This document shows, piece after piece, positions 26,117 through 35,057 of a DNA stretch of 64,000 nt (within the stretch, counting starts at the first letter, position 1; each line of letters starts with the position of its first letter). The notes below the pieces were generated by a model. The model was not told the DNA's origin and did no database searches. It saw nothing but the letters and a program-made list of their open reading frames with translations. The DNA is from Brevibacillus choshinensis (lineage in GTDB: Bacteria; Bacillota; Bacilli; Brevibacillales; Brevibacillaceae): contig NZ_LJJB01000007.1 of assembly GCF_001420695.1 (NCBI RefSeq), positions 581,890 through 645,889 on the forward strand, in the 5' to 3' direction. Both the position numbers and the translations under genes were made by a program.

Positions 26117-27547
26117 ATGAGTGAATACTGGAAGCAGCAGGCGCTCTCACAACGAGATAGGTTTGTGGGAGAGCTGCTATCGTTTTTGTCCATCAACAGC
26201 ATCGAAGACATGGCGACCGCGGCTGAGGGCAAGCCTTTTGGCGAGGGAGTCGCACAGGCACTGGAGTATCTGCTTGCGCGGGGAGAGTCAGACGGCTTTC
26301 GTACGAAAAATGTGGACGGTTATGCAGGGGTGATTGAGTACGGAGAGGGAGAGGAAGAGATCGGCTTGCTGGTCCACGTCGATGTCGTCACAGTGGGAGA
26401 TGACTGGACGACTCCTCCCTTTGAACCCAATATCCGTGGTGGCAGGATCTATGCGCGTGGCGCCATTGACGACAAGGGACCTGCGCTGGCAGCCTACTAC
26501 GCCTTGAAACTGGTAAAGGACTCGAGGCTTCCATTATCAAAAAAGGTCCGACTAATCATCGGTACGGATGAAGAGAGCGGATGGCTCTGTATGAAGCATT
26601 TTGCCGAGCACGACAAGGTTCCAGAGGTAGGGTTTTCACCGGACTCCTCTTTTCCGATGACGCACGCCGAAAAAGGACAGATCAATCCGACCTTAGCACT
26701 TTCGGTACAGGAGCAGGAGGTAGAGAGTGCAGGTTATCAGCTGCTTTCCTTTGTATCAGGGGATCAGGGAAACAGTGTACCGGAAAAGGCGAAGGCAGTG
26801 GTAAGCGCAGAGCAATCGTTGAACGCAGAGTGGCAGCGAGAAATGACTGCGAGCTGGGAAGCGTTTTTGCACGCAAAGGCGACGACAGGGCACGTAGACA
26901 TTTCGGAAGCAGGAGAAGTAACGTTCCGTCTCCATGGCAAGCCCGCGCATGGGATGATCCCTCAGCAAGGGAAAAATGCTGGTACACTGCTCGCGTATTT
27001 TTTGCTATCACTGCCATTTAAAGCTTCTGATTATTCGTTCTTATCCCTGTTAGGCCAAGTGCTACATGAGGATTACTACGGTCAAAATCTTCACATCGCA
27101 TGTGAGGATGAGGTATCAGGCAAACTGTCAGTCAACGCGGGCATTCTCCGCTATAGCAGAAGTGATGGGGGAAGCGTGCGTCTCAATATCCGCTATCCTG
27201 CCACTGTCGCCTACGAGGAGTACGTGGAAAAGCTCAAACGTAGAGTGGAGGAGCTCGGCTGGAAGATCTCCCACCTCCGCACATCCAAATCTCACTACGT
27301 ACCGAAAGACCGTCCCGTCATTCAGACGCTATCGCGCGTCTATGAGGAGCATACGGGCTTGCAGGCCAACCTGCTATCGTCAGGAGGAGCTACCTACGCC
27401 AAGATGATGAGCGAGGGAGTAGCGTTCGGCCCTCTTTTTCCAGGCAAGGAATCCATGGCGCACCTCACGGATGAATATGCCGAAATCGACGACCTGCTGC
27501 GTGCAATGGCGATCTATGCGGACGCCATCAGCGAGCTTGCCAAATAA
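26117..27547 (+). CDS. Dipeptidase PepV-like, M20 family
   Basis: A 476-residue zinc peptidase of the M20/PepV family that cleaves dipeptides after import. HVDVVTVGDDW near residue 90 gives the first His-Asp zinc pair, GAIDDKGPALAAY the bridging aspartate, and GTDEESGW the catalytic glutamate pair. FRLHGKPAHGMIPQQGKNAG belongs to the lid domain, and a second zinc His is in the ESMAHLTDEY block near the end. AGGAGG is six bases before ATG 26117. It follows the activator gene by 16 bases and precedes the permease genes by 15, so it forms one unit with them. Confidence 0.88.
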   Translation: MSEYWKQQALSQRDRFVGELLSFLSINSIEDMATAAEGKPFGEGVAQALEYLLARGESDGFRTKNVDGYAGVIEYGEGEEEIGLLVHVDVVTVGDDWTTPPFEPNIRGGRIYARGAIDDKGPALAAYYALKLVKDSRLPLSKKVRLIIGTDEESGWLCMKHFAEHDKVPEVGFSPDSSFPMTHAEKGQINPTLALSVQEQEVESAGYQLLSFVSGDQGNSVPEKAKAVVSAEQSLNAEWQREMTASWEAFLHAKATTGHVDISEAGEVTFRLHGKPAHGMIPQQGKNAGTLLAYFLLSLPFKASDYSFLSLLGQVLHEDYYGQNLHIACEDEVSGKLSVNAGILRYSRSDGGSVRLNIRYPATVAYEEYVEKLKRRVEELGWKISHLRTSKSHYVPKDRPVIQTLSRVYEEHTGLQANLLSSGGATYAKMMSEGVAFGPLFPGKESMAHLTDEYAEIDDLLRAMAIYADAISELAK

Positions 27548-27562
27548 ACAAGGAGGCGCTTC

Positions 27563-28495
27563 ATGTCCAACTATCTGGTAAAACGCGTTTTGATGATGCT
27601 GGTCACCTTGTGGATTATCGTGACGCTGACATTTTCCTTGATGCATTCCATTCCGGGAAACCCATTTGCTTCTGAATCCGATCAGCTGCCGGAGCAAATT
27701 CTTGCCAATCTGCGTGCCAAGTATCACTTGGACGAGCCTTTGCCAATTCAGTATCTGTTGTATTTGAAAAATCTGGTCATGCTGGACCTGGGACCTTCGA
27801 TCAAATCAGACTCACGCGGTGTCAACGACATGATCGCAGACGGATTTGGCGCGTCCGCATGGCTAGGGGGGCAAGCGATCGTGGTTGCCTTGATTTTCGG
27901 GATCACGTTTGGAATCATTGCTGCTCTCAATCGAAACAAGTGGCTGGATTACGTGGCGATGGCACTCGCCGTACTCGGGGTGGCCGTACCCAGCTTCATC
28001 ATGGCGCCGCTCTTGATCAACTTTTTTGCAATTAAGCTGACGATCTTCCCAGTTGCGACGTGGGGGACGTGGATGCATACGGTACTACCCTCTCTCGCTC
28101 TCGCATTTGGGCCCGTAGCTGTCATCACCAGGTACATGCGCGCGAGCATGATCGAGGTCATGAATCAGAACTACATCCGAACAGCGGAGGCAAAAGGAAT
28201 ACCTACCTTTCTCATCGTGGTCAGACACGGCATCCGCAATGCGATCCTGCCTGTCGTCACCTTTTTGGGGCCGCTCATTGCTTCTCTGATTACGGGAACC
28301 TTTGTCGTCGAGAAGATCTTTGCAATTCCTGGCATCGGGAAATATTTCGTGGATGGCATTTTCAATCGGGACTATCCTGTCATTTTGGGTACGACCATCT
28401 TTTACAGCGCGATTCTGATCGTCACGATCTTCCTTATCGACATCGCGTATACGCTGATTGACCCGCGGATCAAGCTGACCAACAAGGAGAGATAG
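27563..28495 (+). CDS. dppB: Peptide ABC transporter permease, DppB type
   Basis: A 310-residue inner-membrane permease with an N-terminal transmembrane helix (VLMMLVTLWIIVTLTFSLMH) and about five more helices. The EAA loop that docks the ATPase is seen as RTAEAKGIPTFLIVVRHGIRNA. AAGGAGGCG precedes the ATG. It is followed after three bases by the second permease, as in dpp and opp operons. It cannot be told from sequence whether di- or oligopeptides are taken up; the dpp name is used because a dipeptidase gene is adjacent. Confidence 0.88.
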   Translation: MSNYLVKRVLMMLVTLWIIVTLTFSLMHSIPGNPFASESDQLPEQILANLRAKYHLDEPLPIQYLLYLKNLVMLDLGPSIKSDSRGVNDMIADGFGASAWLGGQAIVVALIFGITFGIIAALNRNKWLDYVAMALAVLGVAVPSFIMAPLLINFFAIKLTIFPVATWGTWMHTVLPSLALAFGPVAVITRYMRASMIEVMNQNYIRTAEAKGIPTFLIVVRHGIRNAILPVVTFLGPLIASLITGTFVVEKIFAIPGIGKYFVDGIFNRDYPVILGTTIFYSAILIVTIFLIDIAYTLIDPRIKLTNKER

Positions 28496-28498
28496 ACT

Positions 28499-29440
28499 GT
28501 GGCGATGGAACAAAGAATAGACCCGTTATTTCGCCCGTTGACCAAGAACACGCAGGCCACTGTGATCGCGAGGCCGAGCCTCAGTAATGGGCAGCAAGTC
28601 ATCAGGAAACTGATCAAAAACAAACTGGCGATGCTAGGGCTCATCATTATCGTGGCGCTGATCGCGATGGCGATCATTGGGCCCAATCTGGTGTCATACA
28701 GCTATTCGGATCAAAGTCTTTTAATGAAAAATCAGGAGTTATCCTCCGAGCATTGGTTTGGAACAGACGAGCTCGGGCGAGACATGTTCGCGCGTACGTG
28801 GTACGGTGCCAGAATCTCGTTGACCATCGGGGTGGTCGCTGCGCTCATCGATTTAATTATTGGCGTGGCGGTAGGTGGCGTGGCTGGCTATATGGCAGGA
28901 CGTGGCAAGCGTGGGGAGAGGATCGATACGATCATCATGCGGGTCATCGAAATCTTGTACGGTTTACCATACCTCCTCGTGGTCATCCTGCTTATGGTCG
29001 TGATGGAACCTGGGCTTTTGACCATCATCATCGCGCTCTCCGCGACAGGCTGGGTAGGAATGGCGAGGCTGGTGCGCGGGCAGATTCTCCAGTTGAAAAA
29101 TCAGGAGTTCATCCTGGCTGCACAAGTTTTGGGAGCCAAGTTTTCGCGTATCCTGCTGAAGCATTTGATCCCTAATACATTTGGTGTCATCATCGTGAAC
29201 CTGACCTTTACGATTCCGTCTGCGATCTTTGCTGAGTCGTTCCTGAGCTTTTTGGGGCTGGGTGTTCAGGCACCTGTCGCGAGCTGGGGGACGATGACGA
29301 ACGACGGATTGGGCGTTATTTTGACCGGAGACTGGTGGCGGCTGTTTTTCCCGGCGTTGATGATCTCGCTGACGATGTTCGCGTTCAACGTTTTCGGTGA
29401 TGGCTTGCAGGACGCACTGGATCCACGTCTGCGCGATTAG
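28499..29440 (+). CDS. dppC: Peptide ABC transporter permease, DppC type
   Basis: A 313-residue permease of the DppC/OppC type. A 45-residue cytoplasmic lead precedes the first helix (LAMLGLIIIVALIAMAIIG). HWFGTDELGRDMFARTWYGARISL is the conserved periplasmic loop signature of this subfamily (quoted here only in part as GTDELGRDMFAR), and the EAA loop is near LAAQVLGAKFSRILLKH. GTG 28499 lies eight bases after AGGAGA; an ATG two codons on is an alternative. It is coupled to both neighbours. Confidence 0.88.
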   Translation: MAMEQRIDPLFRPLTKNTQATVIARPSLSNGQQVIRKLIKNKLAMLGLIIIVALIAMAIIGPNLVSYSYSDQSLLMKNQELSSEHWFGTDELGRDMFARTWYGARISLTIGVVAALIDLIIGVAVGGVAGYMAGRGKRGERIDTIIMRVIEILYGLPYLLVVILLMVVMEPGLLTIIIALSATGWVGMARLVRGQILQLKNQEFILAAQVLGAKFSRILLKHLIPNTFGVIIVNLTFTIPSAIFAESFLSFLGLGVQAPVASWGTMTNDGLGVILTGDWWRLFFPALMISLTMFAFNVFGDGLQDALDPRLRD

Positions 29441-29462
29441 GAACGGAGGGGAGCATAGAGAG

Positions 29463-30485
29463 ATGACCAGACATTTGCTTGAGATCGATGATTTGAAAGT
29501 GAATTTTAAAACGTACGGCGGAGAAGTGCAGGCGGTTCGCGGTGTCAGCTTCCATGTCGACAAGGGAGAAACGGTTGCGATTGTCGGTGAGAGCGGCTGC
29601 GGAAAAAGCGTGACGGCGCAAGCGATCATGGGGCTGATTCCCAATCCACCGGGCAAGATGGCGGGTGGAAAGGTCTTGTTTGAAGGAAGAGAAATCAGCC
29701 ATCTCCCGAAAAAAGAGCTGCTCGCGATTCGCGGTACCGAGATCGGCATGGTGTTTCAGGACCCGATGACGGCGCTCAATCCCACAATGAAAGTGGGCAC
29801 GCAAATTGTAGAAGGCTTTGTCCGCAGTCAAAAGGTAACGCGAGAGGAAGCACGCCAACGAGCCATCGAGATGCTACGGCTTGTCGGTATTCCGGACCCG
29901 GAGCAGCGGATCGACCAATATCCCCATCAGTTCAGTGGAGGTATGCGACAGCGTGTCGTCATCGCGATCGCTCTCGCGTGTCAGCCCAAGCTCGTGATCG
30001 CCGATGAGCCGACTACCGCACTCGATGTGACGATCCAGGCGCAAATTCTGGATTTGCTGAAGCGACTGCAGGAGGAGCAGGAGCTGTCCGTCGTTATTAT
30101 TACGCACGATTTAGGTGTCGTGGCCGAGATTGCTCATCGCATGGTTGTGATGTACGCCGGGATCGTGGTGGAGACAGGGACAGTAGAAAATGTTTTCGCC
30201 AACCCGCGGCATCCGTATACGTGGGGACTGAAGCGTTCGTTACCTCGATTGGACGAAGGAGAAAGACAGAGACTGGTTCCCATCGAAGGCACGCCTCCTG
30301 ACCTGTTTAATCCCCCAACAGGCTGCCCATTTGCAGCTCGCTGCGAGTTTGCGATGGAAATTTGTGATCAGCAGATGCCAGTGACGACGGAGTTTGGTGG
30401 CGAACACAGAGCCGCTTGCTGGCTGCACGATTCGCGTGCGCCTCGCATCGATGAGCTGGTAGCTGCAGGGAGGCAGGAAATATGA
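29463..30485 (+). CDS. dppD: Peptide ABC transporter ATPase, DppD type
   Basis: A 340-residue ATP-binding subunit. Walker A is GESGCGKS near residue 38, the signature is FSGGMRQR, and Walker B is [12 protein letters not shown]. The C-terminal oligopeptide-transporter domain contains [14 protein letters not shown], a cysteine cluster seen in DppD/OppD. ATG 29463 follows GGAGGGGAG; the open frame extends to 29397 but that lies in the end of dppC. Its stop overlaps the next ATPase start by four bases, so the two ATPases are made together and pair as a heterodimer. Confidence 0.9.
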   Translation: MTRHLLEIDDLKVNFKTYGGEVQAVRGVSFHVDKGETVAIVGESGCGKSVTAQAIMGLIPNPPGKMAGGKVLFEGREISHLPKKELLAIRGTEIGMVFQDPMTALNPTMKVGTQIVEGFVRSQKVTREEARQRAIEMLRLVGIPDPEQRIDQYPHQFSGGMRQRVVIAIALACQPKLVIADEPTTALDVTIQAQILDLLKRLQEEQELSVVIITHDLGVVAEIAHRMVVMYAGIVVETGTVENVFANPRHPYTWGLKRSLPRLDEGERQRLVPIEGTPPDLFNPPTGCPFAARCEFAMEICDQQMPVTTEFGGEHRAACWLHDSRAPRIDELVAAGRQEI

Positions 30486-31432
30486 CAGAGGCATTACTAG
30501 AAGTTCGCGATCTGAAAAAGTACTTTGCTGTTGGCGCTGATTTTGAGCTCAAGGCAGTAGATGGGGTTTCCTTTACCATTCAAAAAGGTGAGACGCTAGG
30601 TCTAGTCGGAGAGAGCGGATGCGGCAAATCGACGCTTGGCCGCACGATTATCCGACTCTATGAAAATACGGACGGGGAAGTGCTCTTTAAAGGCAAGAAT
30701 GTGCACAAGCTGCGTGGAAAAGAAGCGTGGCAGTTTAATCGCGATGTCCAGATGATCTTTCAGGACCCGCAGGCCAGCCTGAACCCGCGCATGACGGTGG
30801 AAGATATCATTGCCGAAGGTCTAGATATCCACGGACTCAACAAAGGAATGCGCCGCGAACGCGTGGCAGAGCTGCTCTCCTTGGTCGGCTTGCATAAAGA
30901 CCACGCACAGAGGTTCCCTCATGAATTCAGCGGTGGGCAGCGTCAGCGCATCGGGATTGCCCGAGCGTTGGCGGTTGAGCCAGAATTCATCATTGCGGAC
31001 GAGCCGATTTCTGCGCTGGACGTTTCTATTCAGGCACAGGTCGTCAATTTGTTGGAGGATTTGCAACGCGACAGAGGGTTGACCTATTTGTTCATCGCTC
31101 ATGATCTATCGATGGTGAAGCATATTTCCAACCGGATCGGTGTTATGTATTTGGGGAAAATGGTGGAGCTCACCTCCAGTAGCGCTTTGTACGCAAGACC
31201 ACTGCATCCTTATACAAAGGCGCTGCTTTCCTCCGTTCCTGTGCCAGACCCCACGATAAAACGGGAGCGGATTGTGTTACAAGGGGATCTGCCAAGTCCG
31301 GCAAACAAGCCTAGCGGATGCGGATTCAGGACTCGCTGTCCGGTTGCCATGGAGCGTTGCTCGCAAGCAGAACCGATCTGGCAAGAGGCGGAAGCCGGGC
31401 ACTGGGTCGCCTGTCATTTGTTCGAGAACTAA
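30482..31432 (+). CDS. dppF: Peptide ABC transporter ATPase, DppF type
   Basis: A 316-residue ATPase partnering DppD. It has Walker A GESGCGKS, the Q-loop in [14 protein letters not shown], the signature FSGGQRQR and Walker [13 protein letters not shown]. The C-terminal domain ends with [17 protein letters not shown] and [16 protein letters not shown] overlaps the dppD stop. It is the last gene of the peptide cluster. A decayed copy of its last 20-odd codons is at 17846-17929. Confidence 0.9.
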   Translation: MTEALLEVRDLKKYFAVGADFELKAVDGVSFTIQKGETLGLVGESGCGKSTLGRTIIRLYENTDGEVLFKGKNVHKLRGKEAWQFNRDVQMIFQDPQASLNPRMTVEDIIAEGLDIHGLNKGMRRERVAELLSLVGLHKDHAQRFPHEFSGGQRQRIGIARALAVEPEFIIADEPISALDVSIQAQVVNLLEDLQRDRGLTYLFIAHDLSMVKHISNRIGVMYLGKMVELTSSSALYARPLHPYTKALLSSVPVPDPTIKRERIVLQGDLPSPANKPSGCGFRTRCPVAMERCSQAEPIWQEAEAGHWVACHLFEN

Positions 31433-31449
31433 CCATCGAAACCGAATAG

Positions 31450-31479
31450 AAAAAAGACGCTCTGATGACGAGAGCGTCA
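31450..31479 (-). terminator. Terminator, mainly for the minus-strand DUF3899 gene
   Basis: GACGCTCT at 31456-31463 pairs with AGAGCGTC at 31471-31478. Read on the minus strand it is followed by a run of T (six A at 31450-31455 on plus). The plus-strand tail is poor, so dppF may end here less efficiently. Confidence 0.65.
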
Positions 31480-31536
31480 TTATGTATGTGTGGGATGGGT
31501 TGCGAGAACAGCGGTGTACAGGAGAGCGACTACTAT

Positions 31537-31914
31537 TTATACGTAGTAGAAGCAAGTAAGGACGAGAGAAAACAAGATCATACCGAGCCCAGATGTTAGC
31601 AAGAGAGACGTTCCTTTTTGGAGGATCGCCTCTTTTTTTCGTTGGTAAGAAGGATCGTGAACCGCATAGAGATCACTATCCAGTACGCGTGGCTTGCGAA
31701 AGAACATGTCCTTCAACTGCTGGAATCCGCGAACAAACGCAGTGAAAAACCCTGAGCGAAGAACGAGGACCAAACAACCGAAAATCAAGAGAAAGAGTCC
31801 GAAGAGAAAGCTCTGGTTGATCACTGGCAGCAAGGTAGCGGACTGGGCGACAAGCCCTAGGACTACGCTGACGACAAGGAGTAGGGAGAAAAGAGAGAGC
31901 GTCCATTTTTTCAC
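31537..31914 (-). CDS. DUF3899-like small membrane protein
   Basis: A 125-residue membrane protein with two adjacent N-terminal helices (LFSLLLVVSVVLGLVAQ and FLFGLFLLIFGCLVLVL) and one C-terminal helix (LLLTSGLGMILFSLVLTCF). GFFTAFVRGFQQLKDMFFR between them fits the DUF3899 family. The GTG at 31914 is chosen because AAGGACG lies about eleven bases before it, just after the LysR stop; the open frame runs further into the LysR gene but that part does not look like the family. Function unknown. It probably shares a transcript with the LysR gene. Confidence 0.65.
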   Translation of the reverse strand: MKKWTLSLFSLLLVVSVVLGLVAQSATLLPVINQSFLFGLFLLIFGCLVLVLRSGFFTAFVRGFQQLKDMFFRKPRVLDSDLYAVHDPSYQRKKEAILQKGTSLLLTSGLGMILFSLVLTCFYYV

Positions 31915-31930
31915 GGCGAGAACACGTCCT

Positions 31931-32803
31931 TTAGTTCGATGTGGATAGGTATCGTTGGGCCTCACGTAAAAAGGCCAAAACTGCCGGAGAACAATCCTCA
32001 AGCGAGCGAACGACGAGCCCGATCTGTCGATAAACAGGAGGAGCGAGCTCGATGACCTTGACCTGAGGCAAGTTGGTTGGCAGTGTGAGCTCGGGAACGA
32101 CAGTCACACCGATACCAGCTTCAGTCATTGCGAGAATCGTTGCATTGTCTACGACCTCGTATTTGATCTGTGGTTTCAGATTCCTTTTGCCAAATTCGTT
32201 ATACAACAGTAGCTCACAGCCTGCCATAGGCATGATAAAAGGTTCGGTAGTAAGCTGCTCGAAAGTGAGGGAATCTTCCTTCGCTAATGGATGGTTGACA
32301 GCCACGACAGCCTTTAACGGGTCTTTCACCAGCAGAATTCCATCCAGGTCCGCTTCCGGTAGAATATGGAAGCCCACATCAACCACCCCTGTACGAAGCC
32401 ACTCTTTGATTTCCGGATACGTCCCTTCAAACAAACGAGTCTCCAATTGAGGATATAGGCCATTTAGCGCGCGTATCAGAGGGAGCACCAGATGCTCGGT
32501 CGCACTGGGAAAGGAGCCGATTCGAATCGTCGTATGTAACAGACCGACAGACTCTGAGGCTATCTGTTTGATGCGGGAGGATTGCTGCAAAATGATTCGG
32601 GCAGAAGCGACGACTTCTTCGCCAGCAGCAGTCAACTGAACGCCATTGCGATTGCGCACAAACAAGGAGATGCCCAGTTCTTTTTCCAAAGAGCCAATCG
32701 TATGACTCACCCCGGATTGACTGAGGCCAATGTCTTCACCGGCACGTGTGAAGTTGCCTCTATTCGCTACAGCGACCAAAACCTCGATTTGAAACAAGGT
32801 CAT
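31931..32803 (-). CDS. LysR family transcriptional regulator
   Basis: A 290-residue LysR regulator. The N-terminal helix-turn-helix reads NFTRAGEDIGLSQSGVSHTI at about residues 17-36, followed by the coupling helix and a periplasmic-binding-like effector domain from about 90. It lies divergently to the PhzF gene, with 128 bases between the starts, the usual plan for a LysR gene and its target. A GAGAGGC site stands right before the ATG. The effector is unknown. Confidence 0.88.
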   Translation of the reverse strand: MTLFQIEVLVAVANRGNFTRAGEDIGLSQSGVSHTIGSLEKELGISLFVRNRNGVQLTAAGEEVVASARIILQQSSRIKQIASESVGLLHTTIRIGSFPSATEHLVLPLIRALNGLYPQLETRLFEGTYPEIKEWLRTGVVDVGFHILPEADLDGILLVKDPLKAVVAVNHPLAKEDSLTFEQLTTEPFIMPMAGCELLLYNEFGKRNLKPQIKYEVVDNATILAMTEAGIGVTVVPELTLPTNLPQVKVIELAPPVYRQIGLVVRSLEDCSPAVLAFLREAQRYLSTSN

Positions 32804-32931
32804 GCCTCTCGTCCTTTCATGAAAGAAATATCATGTCTAGCATGCAAAGCTCTCATTTTACACGGAATCGTACCAGATTTATGATAAATGCAAGAGAACA
32901 GACACGAATCATACAAAGGAGAGAGAGCACA

Positions 32932-33837
32932 ATGAAACTGGTGAATGTCTATCACGTGGATGCTTTTACACAAAATCCTTTTGCGGGTAACCCTGCTGGT
33001 GTTGTTCCAGATGCTAATACTTTGACTGTACAGCAAATGCAGCGGATTGCCAACGAGCTAAACCTCCCCGAATCAGCCTTTCTCATGTCGAGTGAACATC
33101 CAGAAGCTGATTTTCGTATCCGCTATTTTACACCGACTACCGAGATCGACTTTTGCGGGCATGCCACCGTGGGCTCTTCCTGGCTGTTGGCGACGGAAAG
33201 AGGTTGGTTGGAAAAAGGCAGACCAATCGTGTTTGAGACGAATGTCGGGCTGATCCCTGTCGCGCTGGACATCGAAGCGGGTCAACTGCAAAAGGTGACG
33301 ATGACCCAGATTGCTCCCTCCGTTCAGGAAATCGATGTGAATCGGGAGGAAGTCGCACGAATGGTAGGGATTCGGCTGGAGGATCTGGATGATCGCTATC
33401 CGATGAAGCTGGCTTCGACCGGTGGGCTGCATCTAGTGGTGCCTGTCCGGACGTGCGAGGCGATCGATCGTGCGGTACCACTTTTGTCAGAATTAGAGAG
33501 ATTGAACAAACAGCATAGGATCACGACGACGCACTTGTTTGCGTCGGATGCGCCAGAAGGGTATGACGTGTACACGCGTGACTTTGCTCCGGCAATCGGG
33601 ATTCCGGAGGATCCGGTCACGGGCGCTGCCAATGGTGCATTGTCAGGTTATTTGGCTCTGGAAGGCTTTTTGGAAAAAGGAAAAGTACACCATCTGGTCA
33701 TTGGTCAGGGGCACGCGATCGGCCGTCCGGGTACCTTGTACGTAACGGTTGAACATACACGCGAACATCCAGTCATTCACGTCGGGGGCGCTGCACATGT
33801 AACGATTGCCGGCCAGCTTCGCCTAAAAGAAGAATAA
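32932..33837 (+). CDS. PhzF family phenazine biosynthesis-like isomerase
   Basis: A 301-residue protein of the PhzF/DapF-fold family. VNVYHVDAFTQNPFAGNPAGV opens the protein, the catalytic glutamate is in LNLPESAFL, and FCGHATVGSSWLL is the conserved turn of the first domain, repeated as GIPEDPVTGAANGAL in the second. No phenazine genes are nearby, so it is a stand-alone isomerase of unknown substrate. ATG 32932 follows AAAGGAGAGAG; the open frame begins 33 codons upstream but that part is non-coding leader. It is divergent from a LysR gene. A decayed 3' copy is at 17962. Confidence 0.88.
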   Translation: MKLVNVYHVDAFTQNPFAGNPAGVVPDANTLTVQQMQRIANELNLPESAFLMSSEHPEADFRIRYFTPTTEIDFCGHATVGSSWLLATERGWLEKGRPIVFETNVGLIPVALDIEAGQLQKVTMTQIAPSVQEIDVNREEVARMVGIRLEDLDDRYPMKLASTGGLHLVVPVRTCEAIDRAVPLLSELERLNKQHRITTTHLFASDAPEGYDVYTRDFAPAIGIPEDPVTGAANGALSGYLALEGFLEKGKVHHLVIGQGHAIGRPGTLYVTVEHTREHPVIHVGGAAHVTIAGQLRLKEE

Positions 33838-33860
33838 CAGCTATCTCGACAGGAATAACG

Positions 33861-33909
33861 GCCCCCTCCAAATCCACATTAGCTGGAGAGGTGGGGGCTT
33901 TTGTCTTTT
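33861..33909 (+). terminator. Intrinsic terminator after PhzF gene
   Basis: GCCCCCTCCA at 33861-33870 pairs, with a two-base bulge, with TGGAGAGGTGGGGGC at 33884-33898, then TTTTGTCTTTT. A decayed version occurs at 18117. Confidence 0.8.
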
Positions 33910-33921
33910 CTATTGAGAGGC

Positions 33922-34887
33922 TCAAAACGGTTGCCATCGCAGCTTGCGCGCCTGTGAAAAGCGGTCCTCCACATACGGCCAGTTGACGATGTTCCACCAC
34001 GCATCGACGTATTTCCCGCGGTCATTTTGGTATTGGAGGAAATAAGCGTGCTCCCAGACGTCGAGGGCAAGCAGGGGAATGGTATCCCACTGGGAGAGGT
34101 TCTGATGCTTTTCGGCCGTCAGGACTTCCAGATGCTGTGCACGTGGAGACCATACGAGAATAGCCCAGCCAGGTCCCTCCACCTTACCTGCCGCCTGCGT
34201 AAATTGATTTTTAAACGCATCAAATGAGCCGAAGTACCGCTTGATCGCTTCAGCTAGATCTCCACTCGGTTCACCGCCGCCTTCCGGGCTCATGGATGGC
34301 CAGAAGATCGTGTGAAGATAATGACCTGCGCCGTTAAATGCCAGCTCCCTCTCCCAGTGCCGAACCAAATCAAAATTTCCATTGGAGCGTGCCTCGGCTA
34401 GCTTCAGCTCGGCCGTATTGAGATCGTCGACGTATTTTTTGTGCAGCTTGTCATGATGGACGCGCATGGTTTCTGCATCGATGTGCGGTTCCAACGCATG
34501 GTAGTCGTAGGGCAGTGGAGGGAGTGTATGGCGTCCAGCAGTCAAGGGGCGAGCGACTGGTACTTGTACCGCCTCGCGTTGCAGGGGATAAGAGACCGGG
34601 GTCACGACAGCCTCTGCCACGTCCTGTTCATTCAGTTGCACGAGGCGTAGGAAACGGTGAAACTGCTCCTGGACTTCTTCTGCACGTACCACCAATTGGG
34701 GGAGCTCCTCTGACTGATTGCTCGAATCCAGGCGTGCAGCTTTTCGGCCCAGCTGTGTAAAGGTTTCTTCGAATTTGTGCAAATGACGCTCTAGCTCGCG
34801 ATTTAATTTCTTGTGGCCTCTCAGATGTTCGATCCATTGGCGTCCCCACTGGCTCCAGTCCAGAAGTTGTTTCGTTTGCTCTTCCAT
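33922..34887 (-). CDS. Fe/Mn superoxide dismutase with N-terminal extension
   Basis: A 321-residue superoxide dismutase. The catalytic part begins near residue 115 (HTLPPLPYDYHALEP) and has metal ligands in HHDKLHKKYV, in the HYLHTIFW segment and in DVWEHAYFLQY. The first 110 residues are a helical, charged extension (LDWSQWGRQWIEHLRGHKK and HLHKFEETFTQLGRKA), as in the SodF-like group of Bacillus. The standard enzyme has about 200 residues. No signal peptide. AGGAGGAATTT precedes ATG 34887. The open frame upstream of that is promoter-side sequence. Whether iron or manganese is used cannot be read safely. Confidence 0.88.
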   Translation of the reverse strand: MEEQTKQLLDWSQWGRQWIEHLRGHKKLNRELERHLHKFEETFTQLGRKAARLDSSNQSEELPQLVVRAEEVQEQFHRFLRLVQLNEQDVAEAVVTPVSYPLQREAVQVPVARPLTAGRHTLPPLPYDYHALEPHIDAETMRVHHDKLHKKYVDDLNTAELKLAEARSNGNFDLVRHWERELAFNGAGHYLHTIFWPSMSPEGGGEPSGDLAEAIKRYFGSFDAFKNQFTQAAGKVEGPGWAILVWSPRAQHLEVLTAEKHQNLSQWDTIPLLALDVWEHAYFLQYQNDRGKYVDAWWNIVNWPYVEDRFSQARKLRWQPF

Positions 34888-35057
34888 TGAAATTCCTCCT
34901 GCCTTAGGTGATACTCTCTCTCTCAACGTATGAAAAGTGCCCAGAGAAGGTGCGACATTCGCGGAGTACAAGAAATTTAAACTACGCATATGGTAGTAGC
35001 ACACATGTCAGAGTGGTATGCTGTACTATATTCATTACAACAGGGGAGACACAATGC

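Noticed and set aside
32833-32931. N-terminal extension of the PhzF protein from an upstream ATG
   Set aside because: The family begins at the VNVYHVDAF block, and AAAGGAGAGAG sits just before the ATG at 32932.
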